A stretch of 64,000 nt of DNA from NCBI RefSeq assembly GCF_004349265.1, contig NZ_SMFL01000010.1, positions 186,001 through 250,000 of the forward strand. Direction: 5' to 3'. The translations under genes were made by a program, and so were the position numbers. Positions 59,639-64,000 of the stretch are shown piece after piece. Each line of letters opens with the position of its first letter. The stretch's first letter is position 1. The notes below the pieces were generated by a model. The model saw only the letters and a program-made list of their open reading frames with translations, did no database searches and was not told the origin of the DNA. Source of the DNA: Dyadobacter psychrotolerans (GTDB lineage Bacteria; Bacteroidota; Bacteroidia; Cytophagales; Spirosomataceae).

Positions 59639-60529
59639 TCAAATATTGTAAGCCACTGCAAATTCCCTTGCGAAATCTTCCAGTTTGTATTCACCCAAAA
59701 CCTGCGGACGGTTTTTCCAATAATCTTCCTGCAATTTCCCTTCACGAATGGCCTTACCCATGTCGGTATACAGTTTTGCAAAAACAGGGCTTAATCCTGC
59801 CTGTAACATCCCTTCCGTTGATTGTTCATCTGTAAAGGTTATCCAGGGTATTCCTGGCTTATCTACGGCAACTCCCAGAACTTCGGCAATTTCGGTCGGG
59901 CGTCTTTCATCGCTGGCAATGTAGGTGATGTTAAAACCCGTAAACGAGAGAGCAAGCAATTCCGCCGTGGCTACTTTGGCAATATCTCCTGTGTCGGTTA
60001 AGATCAGTTTCTCATCGGTATCACCAAAATTACTTCCGGTTATACCGGCATTTTTAATCAGACCTGCCTGTGAATAAAGATTATAGAAAAAATAAGAAGG
60101 ACGGAGTGCGTTGACATTGATATTCTCCACCTCACGCAGTTTATCTTCCAGGTATGCTAAACCGTCGATAGGTCCAGCTCCTGTTTTCATGTGCGCGCCG
60201 ATACTGCTCAGCAACACTACGTTTTTAATTTTCGCCGCAGAAACTGCTTCAACATAACGGTCTCCGATTTCCCTTTGAAACTTTGGATAATCGGCAATTG
60301 AAAAATCACTTGGCACCATCAAATAAACGGCATCTGCGCCTGCAAAAGCATTTTTAAGAAAGTCCAGGTCGTGTACAGAACCAATCGCAGCCTTTGCGCC
60401 AAGCGATTCTATTTCCACCTTTTTACTTTCACTGCTGCTGATAACTGTTACTTCATGGCCCGCGCTAATCAAGTTTTTAACAACCGGCAAACTGATATGT
60501 CCCAAAGAACCTGTGATGATATATTTCAT
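59639..60529 (-). CDS. NmrA family NAD(P)-binding protein
   Basis: From the ATG at MKYIITGSLGHISL the protein has 296 residues. The frame is open much further upstream, but that part overlaps the divergent hxlR gene and is not protein-like. It shows an atypical SDR Rossmann start (GSLGHIS instead of GATGxxG), VTVISSSESKKVEIE, the conserved GADAVYLMVPSD, VVLLSSIGAHM, and LRPSYFFYN. NmrA-like proteins bind NAD(P) and often sense redox state; many are quinone reductase-like (QorB). The divergent HxlR regulator next door suggests induction by electrophiles such as quinones or aldehydes. Confidence 0.88.
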   Translation of the reverse strand: MKYIITGSLGHISLPVVKNLISAGHEVTVISSSESKKVEIESLGAKAAIGSVHDLDFLKNAFAGADAVYLMVPSDFSIADYPKFQREIGDRYVEAVSAAKIKNVVLLSSIGAHMKTGAGPIDGLAYLEDKLREVENINVNALRPSYFFYNLYSQAGLIKNAGITGSNFGDTDEKLILTDTGDIAKVATAELLALSFTGFNITYIASDERRPTEIAEVLGVAVDKPGIPWITFTDEQSTEGMLQAGLSPVFAKLYTDMGKAIREGKLQEDYWKNRPQVLGEYKLEDFAREFAVAYNI

Positions 60530-60537
60530 AATTTTGA

Positions 60538-60592
60538 TTGATTTAATGTTCTGCAAAGCTATATTTGTACTTACTTTTATACAAGTACTTAC
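60538..60592. promoter_or_regulatory. overlapping divergent promoters with GTACTTAC repeats (nmrA/hxlR)
   Basis: Plus strand: TTG (60538-60540), 19 nt, TATATTTG (60560-60567), toward hxlR. Minus strand: TTG (60584-60582), 20 nt, TAGCTTTG (60561-60554), toward the NmrA gene. Both match the consensus exactly, and their -7 boxes overlap by 2 bp face to face. GTACTTAC occurs at 60567-60574 and 60585-60592, 18 bp apart, a likely HxlR operator covering both promoters. Confidence 0.75.
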
Positions 60593-60607
60593 CCCAAAGT
60601 ATGTATT

Positions 60608-61009
60608 ATGACAAAGATCAAAGAAAGCTCGACCTATAATGCCAATAAGGAAATTGCTTTGCAAACCTGCCCGGTTACCTATGTTATGAATAAAATCGGC
60701 GGTCATTGGAAACCGATCATTCTGCATCACCTGCTTTCGGGCAGCAAACGGTACAGCGAGATCAAAAGGGCAATGCCGCATATTACAGAGAAGATGCTTA
60801 TCCAGCATTTAAAACAACTGGAAGGTGATAACCTTTTGATCCGTGAAGCCAAACCCGTTGTACCTCCCTATGTTACGTACACGCTTACAGAAGCCGGCCA
60901 GGAACTGGAATCGGTGATTAATGCCATGGCTGCCTGGGCTTTCAGAGATATGGAACGTTCGGGTTTTGCCTGTGAAATGGACAATGGTGTAACAGCAGTT
61001 AGCAATTAG
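60608..61009 (+). CDS. HxlR family transcriptional regulator
   Basis: The 133-residue winged-helix protein has the HxlR signature: CPVTYVMNKIGGHWKPIILHHLLSGSKRYSEIKRAMPHITEKMLIQHLKQLE, here with Cys21 at the usual N-terminal redox position, then YTLTEAGQELESVINAMAAWA. Members such as HypR and YodB sense electrophiles or disulfide stress through that Cys. It is divergent from the NmrA-like gene and the two share overlapping promoters with GTACTTAC repeats, so it probably controls both. The target range is inferred from position. Confidence 0.93.
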   Translation: MTKIKESSTYNANKEIALQTCPVTYVMNKIGGHWKPIILHHLLSGSKRYSEIKRAMPHITEKMLIQHLKQLEGDNLLIREAKPVVPPYVTYTLTEAGQELESVINAMAAWAFRDMERSGFACEMDNGVTAVSN

Positions 61010-61102
61010 GTATAAGCGATTGGATAAATACTCCATTTTCGTTATTGCCTGAGCTCGTGAAAATCTCATCCAATACTTTATCTTGCCAAAAAAATTTAAT
61101 CA

Positions 61103-61954
61103 ATGCGAATTCTTTATACGATCCTGTTTAGCTGTTACGCCACATTTTCATTTTGTCAATCCAACAAAACCGCTGCACCTATCCCATTTGTTCTTGGATA
61201 TGTTGAGCAATTAAAGTCGGTCGAATTGGGCGAAAACAGGACGTTAAATATCAATCTGCCGGAAGGTTATAATGCGCAGGACACTTTAAAATATCCGGTA
61301 GTGTATTTGCTTGACGGTTCTGCCGATGAGGATTTTATACATATCACCGGCTTGTTTCAATTCAATAATTTTTCCTGGATAGACCGCGTACCAAAATCAA
61401 TCATCGTTGGGATTGCCAATGTTGACAGGAAACGGGATTTTACCTTTGCAACCACCAGTGAAGATGACAAGAAGCTGATGCCAACCTCCGGAAAATCCGA
61501 TAAGTTTATCAGTTTTATTGAAAAGGAATTACAGCCTTTTATCGAAAAAAAATATAGAACGACATCCTCCAAAATGATAATCGGGCAGTCACTGGGTGGA
61601 CTCCTGGCGACGGAAATTCTTTTCAAAAAACCATCTTTGTTTGATAAATATGTGATTATCAGCCCGAGCTTGTGGTGGGATAATGGTTCATTATTAAAAT
61701 TAAATCCGGAGATCCTTCAAAAAACATTTACTAAAAAAACCGATATTTATATTGGTGTAGGCAAAGAAGGACTTACCCCCGGAAATTTACCCCGTGTTAT
61801 GGAAGTGGATGCCAATTTACTGGCAGAAAAAATAAAGAAATCTGAAAGTAAAAATGTAAACGTGTATTTCGATTATCTGCCGCAGGAGGACCACGCAACC
61901 ATAACGCACCAGGCAGTTTTTAATGCTTTAAGACTTTTGTATCCGGCAAAATAG
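61103..61954 (+). CDS. secreted alpha/beta hydrolase, esterase-D/IroE type
   Basis: The 283-residue protein has a signal peptide (SCYATFSFCQ) and an alpha/beta-hydrolase domain of the putative esterase (PF00756) family: LGENRTLNINLPEGY, YPVVYLLDGSADEDFIHITGL, the nucleophile Ser163 in IIGQSLGGLLATE, and a C-terminal catalytic His in QEDHATITHQA. The family includes siderophore esterases such as IroE and feruloyl esterases. It acts in the periplasm or outside. A single gene with no siderophore or xylan genes around it, so the substrate is open. Confidence 0.88.
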   Translation: MRILYTILFSCYATFSFCQSNKTAAPIPFVLGYVEQLKSVELGENRTLNINLPEGYNAQDTLKYPVVYLLDGSADEDFIHITGLFQFNNFSWIDRVPKSIIVGIANVDRKRDFTFATTSEDDKKLMPTSGKSDKFISFIEKELQPFIEKKYRTTSSKMIIGQSLGGLLATEILFKKPSLFDKYVIISPSLWWDNGSLLKLNPEILQKTFTKKTDIYIGVGKEGLTPGNLPRVMEVDANLLAEKIKKSESKNVNVYFDYLPQEDHATITHQAVFNALRLLYPAK

Positions 61955-62040
61955 CCAGATAAATGATAACAATTAAATAGTAACTTTCACTCCTGACAAA
62001 CAGCTGTCATCCGGACATTTTAGAAAACAAAATCACCGCT

Positions 62041-62454
62041 ATGAAAGTCCATACAACCAATTACGAAAACACGTTTATCGCAGTTGCAGACGATAGCCCC
62101 GCAACTTCCGGAGAGGTTCCACCGGTGAAAGGTGATACGAAAACGGTTGCGAACATTGCCTTTGAAATGGTGACTAAAAATCCATACAAATTCACTTCGG
62201 ACGATGTACTTTTCCATGTTTACGCTGAACGTAAAGATCTGACAGCAGGTGAACTGGAAGAAGCAAGAAAACAATTTTTCTCCAAAGGTCAAGCCTGTAT
62301 GCGCGCTTCGCCGTTAACCAAACGTTACGGCTGGGGAATTCACAATGATGAAAAAGGAAAGATTGCTATGTATGGCGTAGGAACGGATGACTATGAAAAA
62401 TTTTCAAAAGATGAAAACATTAAAGTCGTGAAGGCAATGAAATCCAGCCGGTAA
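62041..62454 (+). CDS. DUF6157 family protein
   Basis: The 137-residue cytoplasmic protein opens with the family pattern VHTTNYENTFIAVADDSPATSGEVPP and continues with VANIAFEMVTKNPYKFTSDDVLFHVYAER, the most conserved block, then FSKGQACMRASPLTKRYGWGIHND and YGVGTDDYEKF. The family is common in Firmicutes and Bacteroidota and has no assigned function. It is a single gene with no operon partner. Confidence 0.85.
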   Translation: MKVHTTNYENTFIAVADDSPATSGEVPPVKGDTKTVANIAFEMVTKNPYKFTSDDVLFHVYAERKDLTAGELEEARKQFFSKGQACMRASPLTKRYGWGIHNDEKGKIAMYGVGTDDYEKFSKDENIKVVKAMKSSR

Positions 62455-62562
62455 AACTGTCCTGACCGGCCCCTTTAAAAGTCTTCTTATCCCCTCCTGA
62501 TCGTTGATTTTGTTTCTTAAACTTGTAGTGGTAAATAGTTCTTAAACTTTATCATACAACAA

Positions 62563-62988
62563 ATGAACAACCAGATATATCCATGTTTGTGGTTTGATGG
62601 CAACGCCAAAGCTGCAGCAGATTTTTATGTTTCTGTTTTCAAAAACTCCCGGATTCTGACTGATAATCCGATGGTTGTTATTTTTGAAGTAAATGGATTT
62701 AAGATAATGGGACTTAACGGCGGTCCCCATTTCAATTTTAACGAAGCCGTGTCGCTTGTCGTTAACTGTGACTCACAGGAAGAAATTGATCATTACTGGG
62801 AAACACTTACTTCCGATGGCGGCAAAGAAAGCATGTGCGGCTGGCTGAAAGACAAATTTGGTTTCTCCTGGCAAATTGTACCTTCCAACCTGGGTGAACT
62901 CATGTCAGATCCTGACAGGGCACAGCGTGTCATGCAGGCAGTTATGGGCATGAAAAAGCTTGACATTGAAATACTTCAAAATGCATAA
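62563..62988 (+). CDS. VOC family (PhnB/3-demethylubiquinone methyltransferase-like) protein
   Basis: The 141-residue protein has the VOC/PhnB fold: IYPCLWFDGNAKAAADFYVSVFKNSRI at the start, VIFEVNGFKIMGLNGGPHF, VSLVVNCDSQEEIDHYWETLTSDGGKESMCGWLKDKFGFSWQIVP, and MQAVMGMKKLDI. The name 3-demethylubiquinone-9 3-methyltransferase often given to the family is unsupported; these are generally small-molecule-binding or resistance-type VOC proteins. It converges with the EEP gene and both share a terminator. Confidence 0.9.
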   Translation: MNNQIYPCLWFDGNAKAAADFYVSVFKNSRILTDNPMVVIFEVNGFKIMGLNGGPHFNFNEAVSLVVNCDSQEEIDHYWETLTSDGGKESMCGWLKDKFGFSWQIVPSNLGELMSDPDRAQRVMQAVMGMKKLDIEILQNA

Positions 62989-62990
62989 AA

Positions 62991-63018
62991 AAAGGTGAGG
63001 ATTCTGAGCCTCACCTTT
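62991..63018. terminator. bidirectional intrinsic terminator
   Basis: AAAGGTGAGG and CCTCACCTTT form a perfect 10-bp stem with an 8-nt loop, with an A-run on the left. It separates the convergent VOC and EEP genes. Confidence 0.9.
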
Positions 63019-63033
63019 GAAATTTCCTCTGAT

Positions 63034-63900
63034 CTATTTAAGAATTTTCACTTCCGAAATAACCGGCAGGTGATCTGAATAATACCGTCCTTCCTGCTGA
63101 TCGGTGATGGTTGCGTGCTGTAATACTTTTACTTTGTCATTGACAAAAATATAATCAATTCTTCCAGGAATAGGTTTATTGCTTACCGCAAAACCACTCG
63201 ATGTATTTACCGGGCCATAATGCGGCATTTCGCTGATGTGCAGTGCATCTTTCAAAGTACCGCCGGCAACCATGGTTTTATAAGGAGTGGAAGTATCAAT
63301 ACTGTTGAAATCTCCGGTAACGATAACCGGCATTTTTTTAGCGATCGAATCAATCTGCGACCTTAAAATCTCAGCACTTTTTTCCTTTGCAATGGATCCT
63401 CTGTGGTCAAAATGCGTATTAAAGAAGAAAAACACAGTGCCCGTTTTTTTATCTTTTAACTTACACCAGGAAGCAATCCGCGGATAAAAAGCATCCCAGC
63501 TTTTGCTTTCCTTTACATAGGGCGTTTCCGAATACCAGAATGTCCCCGAATCCAGCAAGGTAAATCGATCTTTGAGATAAAAAATAGCGGTAAACTCTCC
63601 GTTTTTACCTGCAACCCGCGGAATGCCATACCACTTATATTCGGGAAGACTTTTTTCCATATCACCGAGCTGGTCCCAGTTTGCTTCCTGTGTTCCGAAA
63701 ATATCCACTTTGTGATATTTCACCAATCCGGCCACGTTTCCCTTTCGGTATTCCCAACCGTTGATGCTGTCAATTGAATTTTTGTAGCGGACATTGTAAC
63801 TCATCACCCGCAAATCCTGCGCGGCAACCTCTCCGGCAAATAAAACTGCAATAAAAAACAGCAGTAACCGGACTTTAGAAAATTTCGTAAAAAAAGTCAT
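63034..63900 (-). CDS. secreted endonuclease/exonuclease/phosphatase family protein
   Basis: The 288-residue protein has a signal peptide (VLFAGEVAAQ) and an EEP metal-dependent hydrolase domain: LRVMSYNVRY, DIFGTQEANWDQ with the catalytic Glu, NTHFDHRGSIAKE, IVTGDFNSIDTSTPY and the final SDHLPV with its Asp-His pair. All active-site motifs are intact. Family members include sphingomyelinases, inositol phosphatases and nucleases; the small secreted Bacteroidota form is mostly uncharacterised. Transcription ends at the shared terminator with the VOC gene. Confidence 0.92.
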   Translation of the reverse strand: MTFFTKFSKVRLLLFFIAVLFAGEVAAQDLRVMSYNVRYKNSIDSINGWEYRKGNVAGLVKYHKVDIFGTQEANWDQLGDMEKSLPEYKWYGIPRVAGKNGEFTAIFYLKDRFTLLDSGTFWYSETPYVKESKSWDAFYPRIASWCKLKDKKTGTVFFFFNTHFDHRGSIAKEKSAEILRSQIDSIAKKMPVIVTGDFNSIDTSTPYKTMVAGGTLKDALHISEMPHYGPVNTSSGFAVSNKPIPGRIDYIFVNDKVKVLQHATITDQQEGRYYSDHLPVISEVKILK

Positions 63901-63974
63901 TTTAAATTATGGTTTAGGTTTCATTTAATTAGTCGTAAACAAGCAGGTCTGTTAGTAAGAAGAATTGAGTTTAT

Positions 63975-63982
63975 CAAACCTA
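63975..63982 (-). promoter_or_regulatory. candidate -7 element for the EEP gene
   Basis: TAGGTTTG on the minus strand matches TAnnTTTG exactly, 75 bp before the start codon. The -33 region would lie at or beyond the window edge, so it cannot be checked. Confidence 0.35.
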
Positions 63983-64000
63983 CTGATTAGGAATCTGACA

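Noticed and set aside
1..64000. tRNA, rRNA, riboswitch or CRISPR elements
   Set aside because: Reading all intergenic stretches showed no tRNA T-arm pattern, no known riboswitch core and no regularly spaced repeats; a covariance-model scan would be needed to exclude weak cases.

Overview
The window reads as chromosomal DNA of a Bacteroidota bacterium, most likely order Cytophagales and something close to Dyadobacter/Spirosomataceae. The support is type IX secretion genes (porU, porV, a second C25 sortase-like protein, several T9SS or gliding C-terminal domains), Bacteroidota-only families (DUF4290, the TonB receptor/TIG lipoprotein pair), many SPII lipoproteins, and promoters of the form TTG-N17-23-TAnnTTTG with no Shine-Dalgarno preference. 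The genus is inferred from gene content only. I saw no tRNA, rRNA, CRISPR array, insertion sequence or prophage.

Layout. 1-2.9 kb: a padR-pspC/GIN envelope-stress pair on the minus strand with a palindromic operator over its promoter. 3-10 kb, plus strand: folA overlapping a PorU2-like C25 protease, a DUF4290 protein, murA. 10-13.4 kb: a secreted DUF1080 protein, a methyltransferase and a photolyase. 13.4-25.5 kb is one long minus-strand block: hisH-hisA-hisF-hisIE, two holin-fold membrane proteins, a small membrane protein, an archaeal-type GGGP synthase, a small lipoprotein, an SprT-like protease, porU, porV and a catalytically dead M16 protein. In front of hisH lies what looks like a complete transcription attenuator: promoter, 21-residue leader peptide with clustered His codons, and a terminator whose 5-prime arm can pair with the leader. 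25.7-37.4 kb, plus strand: an M14 peptidase, a TonB receptor with a TIG lipoprotein, a HupE-like protein, an M1 peptidase and a D-2-hydroxyacid dehydrogenase.

37.4-41.5 kb (minus) is a tight kaiC-kaiB-kaiB-histidine kinase-response regulator operon, a KaiBC timing or stress module without kaiA. 41.7-49.5 kb holds a TlpA-like lipoprotein and a carbohydrate-associated set (SGNH hydrolase, PVC-type haem protein with HEAT repeats, ThuA protein) followed by small membrane proteins. 49.5-54.5 kb is an accessory island: a 5-prime-truncated, frameshifted RHS gene ending in a putative zinc-protease toxin domain, an overlapping lipoprotein that could be its immunity protein, T9SS-exported proteins (one frameshifted) and orphan lipoproteins. 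54.6-64 kb is housekeeping and small accessory genes: a beta-barrel/lipoprotein pair, an AlkA-like glycosylase, tcdA-tatD, a divergent nmrA/hxlR pair with overlapping promoters, an esterase, DUF6157, a VOC protein and a secreted EEP hydrolase.

The items most worth following up are the his attenuator, the kaiC-kaiB-kaiB-HK-RR operon, and the RHS metalloprotease tip with its neighbouring lipoprotein.
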